Part shown: piece after piece, positions 1 through 6,852 of the stretch
Layout: every line of letters starts with the position of its first letter
Position numbering within the stretch: position 1 is the first letter of the stretch
Assembly (NCBI RefSeq): GCF_003003885.1
Contig: NZ_PVWN01000007.1
Span: 1 to 64,000 of the forward strand
Direction: 5' to 3'
DNA length: 64,000 nucleotides
DNA from: Chlorogloea sp. CCALA 695
GTDB taxonomy: Bacteria > Cyanobacteriota > Cyanobacteriia > Cyanobacteriales > Chroococcidiopsidaceae
Position numbers and translations under genes: made by a program
Notes under the pieces: generated by a model
What the model was told of the DNA's origin: nothing
The model's input: the letters and a program-made list of their open reading frames with translations, nothing else
Database searches by the model: none

Positions 1-557
1 AAAAAAGACCTACGGATATCAAGAACGGGACGAGCAGCAGCGTCAGGCTTTCCGAGAACGGCTGAAAACGAAAACGGTCGAACAGCTCGTCTACGACGGG
101 TGTTGCAGGCATTGACAACCGAGATGACTATCCCTATGGCTACAGCTCCGTTGGACAACGATTTTACGCTCTCAAACCTGGCAGCCGTACTGAGCGTGTC
201 AGTTGGATTGCAGCGCTACGCCAAGGGAAAGTGTTTGCACCGATGACAAATGTTTGCTCCTGTAACCGTAACTTATTTGAGATGTGGTTAGAGCAGTGTC
301 TTATCCCTCAATTGCGACCAGGCGATGTTATCGTCATTGACAATGCAAGTTTTCATCACTCCCAGACAATTGATGAGATTGTAGCAGAGGCTGGATGTGA
401 GTTGTGGTATCTTCCCCCATATTCTCCAGATTTGAACAAGATTGAGCCTTGGTGGTTTGTCCTGAAGAATTGGATGCGACAACAATGGAGTGAATTTGAC
501 AGCTTTCGTGATTGTGTTGATGCTGCCTTTAAACACTGTCCTAACGTGTTTCCGTAG
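1..557 (+). pseudogene. IS630-family transposase remnant, frameshifted, 5' end outside window
   Basis: This is the C-terminal part of a DDE transposase of the IS630/Tc1 type. The segment from about 105 reads openly to a stop at 555-557 and contains VIDNASFHHS (second catalytic Asp) and LPPYSPDLNKIEPWW (third acidic residue, Glu), both diagnostic of IS630. Upstream, bases 2-95 are open in a different frame (KKTYGYQERDEQQ...), so the two parts are separated by a frameshift near 95-105. The shift falls where the family has its first catalytic Asp (YVDEAG), and that motif is not intact here. No functional enzyme is expected. The gene begins left of the window. A 19-bp inverted repeat starts five bases after its stop. 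Confidence 0.85.
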
Positions 558-561
558 CGCT

Positions 562-742
562 ATATCCCTCTTTTGTCACTTTCAGGAGAGTAAAATTTAG
601 AACCTGCGTTAGATAAGGCTTTGGGCAAAACGGCTACAAATCAACTCCGATATTAGAAAACAAAGGGTAAAAGATATACAGTACAAGCTTTTTCAAGTTT
701 TAGTTTGTTTTTTCTTTACTCAGAGTGACAAAAGAGGGATAT
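562..742. repeat. 181-bp segment bounded by a perfect 19-bp inverted repeat (MITE-like or IS end)
   Basis: ATATCCCTCTTTTGTCACT at 562-580 is repeated as its exact reverse complement at 724-742. TA dinucleotides adjoin both outer ends, as expected for IS630/Tc1-type insertion. The interior is AT-rich and has no ORF. The outer right end cuts into an IS110-type transposase gene, and the left end directly follows an IS630 transposase. It could be a small non-autonomous element mobilised by IS630 enzymes, or the right end of the IS630 element with an extra internal inverted copy. Confidence 0.7.
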
Positions 743-860
743 TAGTGAAAAAGCTGGGGAACTTGTAATTGTAATATAACTGTCGTGGTTCTGTCGGTGC
801 AGCATCAAGCACACAAGCAACTACAGAGTTCTTGCATACGTCGAGTCCTACAACTCGCAT
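720..860 (-). pseudogene. N-terminal fragment of an IS110-family transposase
   Basis: Reading leftward from ATG at 858-860, preceded by AGGAG at 869-873, the frame begins MRVVGLDVCKNSVVACVLD. This is the opening RuvC-like strand of DEDD transposases of the IS110 group, including the first catalytic Asp in GLDVCK. Recognisable sequence continues to YYNYKFPSFF, then runs into the 19-bp repeat at 742 and stops after 46 codons. The rest of the gene (normally about 300 or more codons) is not next to it. The IS630-related material therefore interrupted or deleted it. The start and ribosome-binding site look original. Confidence 0.8.
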
Positions 861-1172
861 TGTGTATTCTCCTATTTATTTGCGGTGAGGCCTTTTTACC
901 TAGCTATGCAAGCCTGCGAATCACCCATAGGCACGAGCGCCTAATTCACTTTTAAGGCGGGTTCCGAGCGACGAATCGCCCAGGCATAGTAGGGACTATC
1001 GCGCCTTCCACCACAAGCGCCTATGAAATCGAAAAGGCAACGAGCGCCTACTTCACCATTGAGGTCTCATAGTGGTGGAATGCTTGCTAGTACGCTTTGG
1101 TTTGGACCCAAGCCGCGACACCGGATCTCTTTGCGGTGTTTCGCCAGGGGGTCAATCTGGCTCGTCAGGCGG
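861..1172. other. Non-coding leader of the IS110 remnant, with direct repeats
   Basis: No convincing gene is seen. The stretch lies upstream of the IS110-type start codon, where IS110-group elements carry their left end and a structured non-coding RNA. A 17-base sequence (ACGAGCGCCTAATTCAC at 933-949) recurs with one change at 1040-1056. CCACCAC near 1009 and TAGTGGTGG near 1071 give partial inverted symmetry. Whether this is still a bridge-RNA locus is only an inference from position. Confidence 0.4.
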
Positions 1173-1541
1173 CTAATAATCGTCTTCCTCGTAGTAAGGC
1201 GGCAAGTCGCCCCAACGAGCATCCCAAAAATCATCCCCGTCAAGAAACTCCTTCCCTGCTAGTTGCTCTATGCTTCCAGGCATCGACACCATAAACAGAT
1301 AAGAGGCGACTTGCTGGAATGCCTCAACGCTGTTGCGCTCTAAGTTTTGCCATAGGTGGCAATTATTGATGTAAACCGTCCCACAATAAGAAAATTGCAC
1401 GAGACATTGATCGTAGTGCCAGCGCGAAGAATCGCCCCAATCTTGAGGTCTTGAAAAACCTAAAATTGGGGTTTCTACGTCGATGCCCTCAACGTCAATT
1501 TCATAAAGGGTGTAAATGTTGTGGACTTCAATTGTTTCCAT
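1173..1541 (-). CDS. Unknown acidic protein, last gene of the accessory operon
   Basis: I do not recognise this protein of about 122 residues. It is acidic and rich in Trp and Tyr. The C-terminus (DDFWDARWGDLPPYYEEDDY) is strongly acidic and aromatic. No signal peptide, membrane segment or catalytic motif is visible. ATG at 1541 was chosen over an in-frame TTG three codons earlier. It follows the gene ending at 1555 by only 13 bases on the same strand, so it is probably co-transcribed with the four upstream small genes. It is an orphan with phage- or plasmid-like context. Confidence 0.55.
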   Translation of the reverse strand: METIEVHNIYTLYEIDVEGIDVETPILGFSRPQDWGDSSRWHYDQCLVQFSYCGTVYINNCHLWQNLERNSVEAFQQVASYLFMVSMPGSIEQLAGKEFLDGDDFWDARWGDLPPYYEEDDY

Positions 1542-1554
1542 GCGTATCAAGTGC

Positions 1555-1746
1555 CTAAACTTGGGTGCGGGAATATAGCCTAAACCAGGCTTCCATCAAC
1601 TTCGTTGCATCTTTGTCTCGGTAAGTAAAGGTATCACCATTTATCCAAGTAACTTTAACTAGCGTTTTTGGGCCATATTCAACCTCAACAGAACGAATTT
1701 GAGCCAAATTGAGCCAATGGTCGCCTTGTAATTTGCAGAGGTACAT
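1555..1746 (-). CDS. Unknown 63-residue protein of the accessory operon
   Basis: This small protein starts with ATG at 1744-1746, three bases after the stop of the previous gene. The sequence (QIRSVEVEYGPKTLVKVTWINGD) looks like a small beta-rich domain with regular alternation of hydrophobic and charged residues. This resembles short cyanobacterial and phage proteins whose function is unknown. Tight spacing on both sides supports its being a real operon member. No catalytic motif is visible. Confidence 0.55.
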   Translation of the reverse strand: MYLCKLQGDHWLNLAQIRSVEVEYGPKTLVKVTWINGDTFTYRDKDATKLMEAWFRLYSRTQV

Positions 1747-1749
1747 AGG

Positions 1750-1968
1750 TTAGAAATTATCTGCGGGAACATTGTCAAATAAAGGGTTATGTTCGTCCGG
1801 GAAGGGACTGACTGGGGCATCTAATTGAAATTCGACAAAGGCTCGTAACTGCTTAACCGCCTCGATTACGCATTCGTCTTCAACAACTGTGGCAGTTGCT
1901 TCTAGGCGCTCGGATTCGTAGTTACCCAGGTTTTTGACTTTCTGGTAACTGATGGATTTAATAATCAT
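1750..1968 (-). CDS. Small protein with a KNLGNYES motif, phage-like
   Basis: This is a 72-residue protein starting at ATG 1966-1968. The N-terminal YQKVKNLGNYESERLEATATV pattern, followed by an acidic linker and a helix (EAVKQLRAFVEFQL), is one I associate with short proteins of phages and plasmids of unknown function. That association is from memory, not a search. It sits nine bases after the 261-residue gene and three bases before the next gene, consistent with a single transcript. Confidence 0.6.
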   Translation of the reverse strand: MIIKSISYQKVKNLGNYESERLEATATVVEDECVIEAVKQLRAFVEFQLDAPVSPFPDEHNPLFDNVPADNF

Positions 1969-1977
1969 GGGTTTTTA

Positions 1978-2763
1978 TTAGTAAGGAACGAGGTTATCTA
2001 GGCGCTGTTGGACGCGAAGCTTTGCGAGCGCGCTGGCGCTATCGCGCGTTTCTCCTGGAAGCGCGGCTAAAACCATCTCCCGCCAGTTTTTGGGCATGGG
2101 TACAACTTCAACATCGGGTAAATTGGCAACGGTGAATATCTTAGGGCTGTAAGCGGGGGCTTCTGGCACAAAATTCTTATACCATTCCTCTTTTAAACAC
2201 TTCAAAAGCCACCCGGTAGCGCTCTTGATTTCTTTGCCTTTAGCGATGGTTGCTTTGTAGTAACCCAAGGCGGCGCTTACTTGCTCTAGGCTAAAATCCT
2301 TCAGCGATTGAGCGATTGAGGTAGGAACGGCGATCGCGCACTTCTCAATTAGTTTGATTTTTTCATCGGTGGATGAATCCTTATCAATAACGAGGGGCGA
2401 TATTGTGGGCGCGGGCAACGAAACCACCGCCCGTTTCTTTATCGGCTCATTGATGAAAATATGCTTTATTTCCAGCCCGTTAGTAGTGACCAATTCCCAG
2501 GTGGTGGAAAGCCTTTTGAATTTGCGTCTAAGTTCTCCGCATTCGAGTATCCAGCCACCAGTCACGCGAGATAATGCCATGCCGACATCTAGCTTGAAGA
2601 CTCGGTTTGCCCTGGGGCGGACGACTGGGCTTATGTCCTTGGCACGATTGATAATTGTCTTTTTTTCCCTAAGTTCGGCTTTTAAGCGTTCGTTCTCCTC
2701 TAATAGTTGGCGGTAATGCTCTCGTAAAACTTCGGCGTTTGCTTCGGCTCTTGTTGGTTTCAT
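1978..2763 (-). CDS. Unknown protein with N-terminal coiled coil, possibly replication-related
   Basis: This protein has 261 residues. Residues about 1-45 form a charged coiled coil (EHYRQLLEENERLKAELREKK). The central part is beta-rich. Residues about 160-195 contain LGYYKATIAKGKEIKSATGW, a pattern resembling the C-terminal helices of plasmid and phage replication initiators, but this is weak evidence. Its ATG overlaps the stop of the upstream gene by one base (TAATG at 2761-2765), implying translational coupling. The C-terminal RDSASALAKLR is encoded by a dispersed GC-rich repeat (2014-2050), so the C-terminus may have been rewritten by repeat insertion. Confidence 0.55.
   Translation of the reverse strand: MKPTRAEANAEVLREHYRQLLEENERLKAELREKKTIINRAKDISPVVRPRANRVFKLDVGMALSRVTGGWILECGELRRKFKRLSTTWELVTTNGLEIKHIFINEPIKKRAVVSLPAPTISPLVIDKDSSTDEKIKLIEKCAIAVPTSIAQSLKDFSLEQVSAALGYYKATIAKGKEIKSATGWLLKCLKEEWYKNFVPEAPAYSPKIFTVANLPDVEVVPMPKNWREMVLAALPGETRDSASALAKLRVQQRLDNLVPY
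2014..2050. repeat. Dispersed GCGAAGC...GCGCTATCGC repeat, copy A
   Basis: The copy begins GCGAAGCTTTGCGAGCGCG and ends GGCGCTATCGCGCG. Related copies lie at 13759-13796, 47245-47281 and 50483-50518. This one is inside the 3' end of a coding region and remains in frame. Confidence 0.6.
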
Positions 2764-3038
2764 TAGTCCTCGCGGTGGTAAGAGTGGATGATTTCCTTAA
2801 TTACTCGCTCACTTGCACCGATGATTAGTTTTTGTTGCTTGACCTTTGCTTTTAGTAGATCGATGGTTACTGCCTGTTCATTGCATCTTGATTGCAGGCT
2901 TTTTCTATCTGCCCTGAGTTCATCAATCTCTTGTCGCAGCCATGCGATTTCTTTTCCTCGGTGGTTACATAGCATCAATATGGTTTCACCTTCACCCCCT
3001 AAACTTTCGGTGCGATCGCTCTTCTGATTGGTTTGCAC
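2763..3038 (-). CDS. Small coiled-coil protein, first gene of the accessory operon
   Basis: I choose GTG at 3036-3038, giving about 91 residues, because AGGAG (3046-3050) lies seven bases upstream. A longer frame from TTG at 3089 exists but has no such site. The C-terminal two thirds (EIAWLRQEIDELRADRKSLQ... LLKAKVKQQKLIIGASERV) is a long amphipathic helix, probably a coiled coil. The stop overlaps the start of the next gene (TAATG), so the two are translationally coupled. Function is unknown. Its promoter would lie in the shared region with the divergent XRE regulator. Confidence 0.55.
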   Translation of the reverse strand: MQTNQKSDRTESLGGEGETILMLCNHRGKEIAWLRQEIDELRADRKSLQSRCNEQAVTIDLLKAKVKQQKLIIGASERVIKEIIHSYHRED

Positions 3039-3273
3039 AAATGTTCTCCTATTAGTACAGATGTTTTCCTCTTGACCTATTACTGCCAAATGCGATCGCT
3101 ACGACTTACGGCGGCAAGTGTTGGAGTGAGAAACTGAGACAAAAGGACAGGCATCATACTTAATTCTCTTGGCGGAGGCATCCAGTAAATGCCTGTCCTT
3201 TTATGTCGTCTATCAATATGAGCTTACGCATATTTCATTAAGTTATCAATGCGTATACGCATATCAATATACA
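3039..3273. promoter_or_regulatory. Divergent control region with operator-like palindromes
   Basis: This region lies between the leftward accessory operon and the rightward XRE regulator. It contains a perfect 14-bp inverted repeat (AAAAGGACAGGCAT at 3141-3154, complement at 3189-3202). It also has a perfect 12-bp palindrome TGCGTATACGCA at 3250-3261, just 12 bases before the regulator ATG. TACGCATAT recurs at 3225-3233 and 3256-3264, spaced 31 bp (about three helical turns). This layout is typical of a phage-type repressor binding its own promoter region. Binding itself is inferred. Confidence 0.6.
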
Positions 3274-3555
3274 ATGGTTAGAAAGAAGCAAAGCGAAAAC
3301 CCAGATGATATGCCAGTACTGCGACGTTTACGGGAGGTTGCTGGTTTAACTCAATCTCAGCTTGCAGGAAAGATACCTGACAAGACCAGAACGAAAACGC
3401 TTAACCAGTCAGTTATTAGTAGATGGGAGAGTGGAGAGGATGAACCAGAACTGACTATTCCTCAGATGAGGGCTTTGTGTTCTGCTTTGGGAATTCCGTT
3501 TGAAAACTTACCCGATGACTTTGGCCCACCAAGTCGTCCAGCCCAAACCGAATAA
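3274..3555 (+). CDS. XRE-family (Cro/CI-type) transcriptional regulator
   Basis: This DNA-binding protein has about 93 residues. The start ATG at 3274 is preferred because the open frame upstream runs through the operator repeats. The helix-turn-helix spans about residues 11-70: LRRLREVAGLTQSQLAGKI, then QSVISRWESGEDEP, then MRALCSALGIPFENLP. This is the classic XRE fold. It probably autoregulates and represses the divergent operon at 3038-1173 through the palindromes just upstream. A strong hairpin follows the stop. It may be a control element of a former integrated element, since a recombinase remnant lies nearby. Confidence 0.85.
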   Translation: MVRKKQSENPDDMPVLRRLREVAGLTQSQLAGKIPDKTRTKTLNQSVISRWESGEDEPELTIPQMRALCSALGIPFENLPDDFGPPSRPAQTE

Positions 3556-3564
3556 GCAAACCAA

Positions 3565-3598
3565 AAGCCGCCCAAACTTACTACAGTTTGAGCGGCTT
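3565..3598 (+). terminator. Stem-loop after the XRE gene
   Basis: AAGCCGC-C-CAAACT (3565-3578) pairs with AGTTTG-A-GCGGCTT (3585-3598): 13 pairs, one mismatch and a 6-base loop, starting ten bases after the stop codon. There is no clear T-tract, so termination is likely but not certain. Confidence 0.6.
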
Positions 3599-3631
3599 CG
3601 GTGAAATATCTAGCGTACACCGCTTACAAGT

Positions 3632-4102
3632 ATGGCAAAAAAGCGCACCCTTTCTGACCTAATCCGAGACGAAGTAGAACAGTAATCGCTATTTAATATA
3701 GATGCCTATGAGGAGGCTGATGGCTCCGATTGGGTAATAGATAGCTGTTATGGAGCAACCTACGATTTACCAACAAAACCAAAAAAGGGTTCGTGCGTCC
3801 CCTTCATTAAACCAACGCACGAACCAAAATCCGCGCAATGGGTACAAACATACTGGGTCTCTCGTCGCGGCACAAAACATGAGTATTTTAGATTCTGCTA
3901 CTTGAAGCAAAACGGCGTAATTGGTTCGTGCGTCCGGGTGCATATCCCCGGTGGGAATACAAAAAGCGATCGCGCCTTATTGCTAAAAGAAAAAGTAGAT
4001 CGGGCGATCTCACAGGGCTTGTATCCCGCCCAAATCATTACTTTGATCCACGGCGTAAAGCTACTTGCTGTGGCAGTGGCTCCGCGTCAGACATCGCCTT
4101 AA
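3632..4102 (+). pseudogene. Unknown gene interrupted by one in-frame TAA
   Basis: From ATG 3632 the frame reads MAKKRTLSDLIRDEVEQ, hits TAA at 3683-3685, and then stays open in the same frame to 4100-4102, giving about 155 residues. The continuation (DGSDWVIDSCYGATYDLP..., QWVQTYWVSRRGTKHEYFRF, RVHIPGGNTKSDRALLLKEKV) has normal protein character. This looks like one gene killed by a single nonsense change. An alternative is a short 17-residue peptide followed by a separate frame, but no good start is visible there. I do not recognise the family. Its end overlaps the converging gene by 65 bases. Confidence 0.6.
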
Positions 4103-4526
4103 ATTTGATCAGGCATTCGTACTTGTTCTCGCCTCGTTCGTCCTTGCCAACACACCTACTAAACCAAATCGCCGCCCCAAACTTATTAGAGGAACTGCGG
4201 CGCAGATAGATATGTTTGCGCCAAAGAATCGTGCTTACCCCGTCGCTGTCGTAATCAGCCACCACAGCGCCGATAGATTCCCAATCCATTGTCGCAAATT
4301 TATCAAGAGCAAACTGATAGTTAGGAGCCGCCTGGGGAGGAATCATGTGTTCCAGGGCGATCGCAATTCGAGATAGCGATTCACTAATTAACTGCTGCAA
4401 TTGCAAGTAGGTTTGAGAGTCTTGGGGAGTCATAGCTACAAATTGAGCAATATCTTTAAATTGTCCAGAAACTAAACGGGCGACAACTAAGCCCATTTGA
4501 TAAGCCAGAGGTACAGAAATTTTCAT
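4038..4526 (-). CDS. Unknown 162-residue protein coupled to the recombinase
   Basis: Start ATG at 4524-4526 overlaps the stop of the recombinase frame (ATGA), indicating translational coupling. The N-terminal half is helical (MGLVVARLVSGQFKDIAQFV, LQQLISESLSRIAIALEHMI). The C-terminal half (DYDSDGVSTILWRKHIYLRR, GAAIWFSRCVGKDERGENKYECLIKF) looks beta-rich. No family is recognised. The tight link to a tyrosine recombinase suggests an accessory protein of a former integrating element. The last residues may be non-native because the 3' end overlaps an opposing pseudogene. Confidence 0.55.
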   Translation of the reverse strand: MKISVPLAYQMGLVVARLVSGQFKDIAQFVAMTPQDSQTYLQLQQLISESLSRIAIALEHMIPPQAAPNYQFALDKFATMDWESIGAVVADYDSDGVSTILWRKHIYLRRSSSNKFGAAIWFSRCVGKDERGENKYECLIKFKAMSDAEPLPQQVALRRGSK

Positions 4527-5109
4527 AATAGTGCTAGTGCCTTAGTAATGCGATTAGGGTCAGCCTCGATATAACGGACAAGAGCTTTAGGATCTTTGTG
4601 TCCAGTGAGTAATTGAATTGTGTGCAAATCTACCCCAGCTTCCCAGAGGCGAGTAATAAAAGTGCGCCGCGTCCAATGGGTGCTAAATCCTTTATGAGCA
4701 AGGTTGCATGACTCCACCGCACCGCGAAATAGCAAGTCCGCCGCTCTAAGCGTGATGTGAGTACCGGGACAAATGCGGCTTTCAAACAACCATCCATTAT
4801 TATTCGTGGGCTTATTCGCGCTTAACAGTTCGTGCAAAGCGGGATGAACAGGAACTTGCCGCGCGTGTGGCGCTTGCCTTTGGTATCAGCCTTGCGAATG
4901 CCCGCCGGGAAAGTAATTTCTCCTAGAGGATTGCCTACGCCATCAAAAATATCTTCTATTTTTAGTTGAACAATCGCCCCCCAACGCTCTCCCGTAAATC
5001 TGGCGATATCGAGCAGCAACTTATATTTTTTACTTCTTAAAGATTTGCGGATTTTTTGATATTCAATTTCCGAAATAATAGCAGCTTGACCGTAACGATT
5101 ATTTTTCAA
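4523..5109 (-). pseudogene. Tyrosine recombinase (phage-integrase family), frameshifted
   Basis: The catalytic domain of a site-specific tyrosine recombinase is split into two frames. The 5' frame (5109 to 4822) carries the first Arg region (FTGERWGAIVQLKIEDI) and KGKRHTR. The 3' frame (to 4523) carries STHWTRRTFIT (His-x-x-Arg), TGHKD (His) and VRYIEAD (nucleophilic Tyr). Joining at about 4860 restores KRHTR-QVPVHPALHELL, so a small indel of two extra bases or one lost base broke it. The whole is about 190 residues, short for an integrase, with no N-terminal core-binding domain. All catalytic residues are still visible across the two frames. Confidence 0.8.
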
Positions 5110-5343
5110 CTATCCGACCTTCTACTTTTAGCTAATAATTAACTTATTCTTTTGTCTAATTAATGGTTAAAAGTGGAATAAATCAGAGAATAACTATTAA
5201 TTGAAAGTAAGTCAACTACAGCCTGTAATTAGGATAGAGCGCCATCAGTAATCTTCATGATTTCCATAGAAGCCGAAGTTTACGCCATCTTTATAAAGGA
5301 ATAAGCTGGAAAGCAAATCACTAATTTATTGCTCTATAAAGTT

Positions 5344-5427
5344 ATGACTGCTCTAGTAGTTTCTACCGATATCCCCTCGAACATTAATACGCTCGAAAAA
5401 CTAGCCGCTTGGGTAGGATTAGCCTTA
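5344..5427 (+). pseudogene. 5' part of a conserved gene split by the IS5-family element
   Basis: From ATG 5344 the frame reads MTALVVSTDIPSNINTLEKL and continues to codon 28 (TTA, 5425-5427), where the insertion begins. The opening matches, from memory, a conserved cyanobacterial protein. The reading frame resumes exactly at 6340 after the duplicated TTA, so removing 5428-6339 would restore a 198-residue protein. Confidence 0.75.
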
Positions 5428-6336
5428 GAGGATGTTTTAAAAGTTATAAAGGGTAAAATTTTCTGCCAATCGTCTCACCATAATTCGGAGCATGGCAAGG
5501 TAGACAAAGGTCTCTGCCGTTTCAGGGAGTAGCTCGCACGTCTTTGTTTAACCGCCGACACCAAGTCAGCCCTGCGAAGGTTCGCTCCACCACCCAGCTA
5601 GGCAGTAAGACAAACTTCTTGCACTCTTGGGGTCGCAGGACTACCGGCACAGTCCAACGGCAAGAATCCATCACCCACCTAGTGAAAGGGTTGCCGTCAA
5701 AACCAGCATCAACCCAGATCCTATGCAGGCGCGATACGGCAGTTCCCATTTGTTTGACCTGATTGAGTACTTGTTTGCCACCATCACGCTCACCGACACT
5801 AGCTGCGGCGATCTTTGCCCGTAATCCTAAGCCCAGGGTATCCACTGTCAGGAAGCGTTTGCGTCCCCTCACTTTTTTACCCGCATCCTATCCTACCGCT
5901 TGACTTACCAACGCCGCACTTTTCACCCTTTGACTGTCTATAATCGCTTCTGATGGACTCGGTTCTCGCTCCGAGGATACTCTCATCCATGCCCTTAGCC
6001 CGTCATGCATCTTCACCCACGTTCCCTCTTGGCGCCAGTTACGGAAATAAGTGTAGACTGTCTGCCAGTTTGGGAAGTCCCCTGGTAAGGCACGCCATCC
6101 ACAGCCCTCACAAAGCACATAGAATATAGCGTTGAGAATGTCCAAAATATCGACTTCACGCTTGCGACCACCGGGTTTTTGGGGTGGTATTAACCCACTA
6201 ATCAGTTCAAATTGTTCTGGGGTTAAGTTACTAGGGTTTTCTTTACTCATAGCTCTCAATGGTGCTGTATCTAAGTATTTACAGCTTACGCCCTGAGAGC
6301 TTTTTTTACTGCTTAACCGACTTTTCAAACATCCTC
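5428..6336 (-). mobile_element. IS5-family insertion sequence, 909 bp, with 3-bp target duplication
   Basis: The ends are imperfect inverted repeats. GAGGATGTTTTAAAAGT at 5428-5444 matches the complement of 6320-6336 at 16 of 17 positions. TTA flanks both sides (5425-5427 and 6337-6339), matching the TNA-type target duplication of several IS5 subgroups. One transposase gene fills the element on the minus strand. It carries a nonsense codon and a frameshift, so the copy cannot move by its own enzyme, though its ends look usable. Confidence 0.85.
5437..6250 (-). pseudogene. IS5-family transposase with amber stop and frameshift
   Basis: ATG at 6248-6250 begins MSKENPSNLTPEQFELISGL, the usual IS5/IS427-like opening. 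GWRALPGDFPNWQTVYTYF follows, then SEAIIDSQRVKSA (first catalytic Asp). After VSQAVG a TAG (5885-5887) stands where the family normally has Tyr, and the same frame resumes as DAGKKVRGRKRFLTVDTLGL. IWVDAGFDG carries the second Asp and WVVERTFAGL the Glu. Near 5530 one extra base shifts the frame. Past it, ELLPETAETFVYLAMLRIMV and a stop at 5437-5439 complete the normal C-terminus. It is a full-length but doubly disabled gene of about 271 codons. Confidence 0.85.
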
Positions 6337-6852
6337 TTAGAAATTGTCGGTGGAGTGCCACAAATAATCGGCAACTGGGAAGCAACCACAGAACCCGGCA
6401 ACTACTATACCCGTAACCCAATGAATAGCGGGGGCGCGGCGCGAATTAAGTTCGGGCAATATACCTCGTGGCGGGTTGGACTTCACGGAAAGGATCGCCA
6501 TGAAGCTTTAGTCCAAGTGGCTCCAGTGTCGGTACACCGCGACTTTAACAAGGATTTTAAACGCACAGGCGATCGCATTACGACTGGTTTATACGGCATT
6601 AACCAGCACTGGGGCTACGATTTGCCGCTTAACAATATCAGCACTGCTTCGGCGGGTTGCCTCGTTGGTAGAAGCCACGGCGGTCATAGAGAATTTATGA
6701 ATTTGATTAAGACGGACTCACGCTACAGACAAGATCCGTCTTTCATCTTCACCACTACAATTATTCCCGGTGACGAACTAGCAAAACTATTTCCTGGGGA
6801 TTCACCATACAAAAAATCTATGACGGCAAGGCTACTTCTACAGAATACTTAA
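6337..6852 (+). pseudogene. 3' part of the IS-split conserved gene
   Basis: After the duplicated TTA (6337-6339) the frame continues as EIVGGVPQIIGNWEATTEPG and runs 170 codons to 6852. Distinctive stretches are ARIKFGQYTSWRVGLHGK, VHRDFNKDFKRTGD, TGLYGINQHWGYD and SAGCLVGRSHGGHREFM. The His, Asp and Cys-rich pattern (HRDF, SAGCLVGR, GHREF) resembles secreted peptidoglycan-active L,D-transpeptidase-like or lysozyme-like proteins, but I cannot name the family with certainty. ATG codons inside the IS (6259 onward) could give a hybrid product. The end overlaps the converging ribD-like gene by 15 bases. Confidence 0.7.

Noticed and set aside
1023-1294. Plus-strand frames over the end of the accessory operon
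   Set aside because: Two overlapping frames run antisense to the operon's last gene and into the IS110 leader, with no start signal.
3683-3685. Stop-codon readthrough or recoding (with TAG at 5885)
   Set aside because: Different stop codons in unrelated genes of a decayed region, with no selenocysteine or pyrrolysine signals; simple gene death fits better.
1173-5109. Known anti-phage or toxin-antitoxin system
   Set aside because: No nuclease, kinase, TIR, helicase or toxin motif is visible in the small genes; only a regulator and recombinase are recognised.
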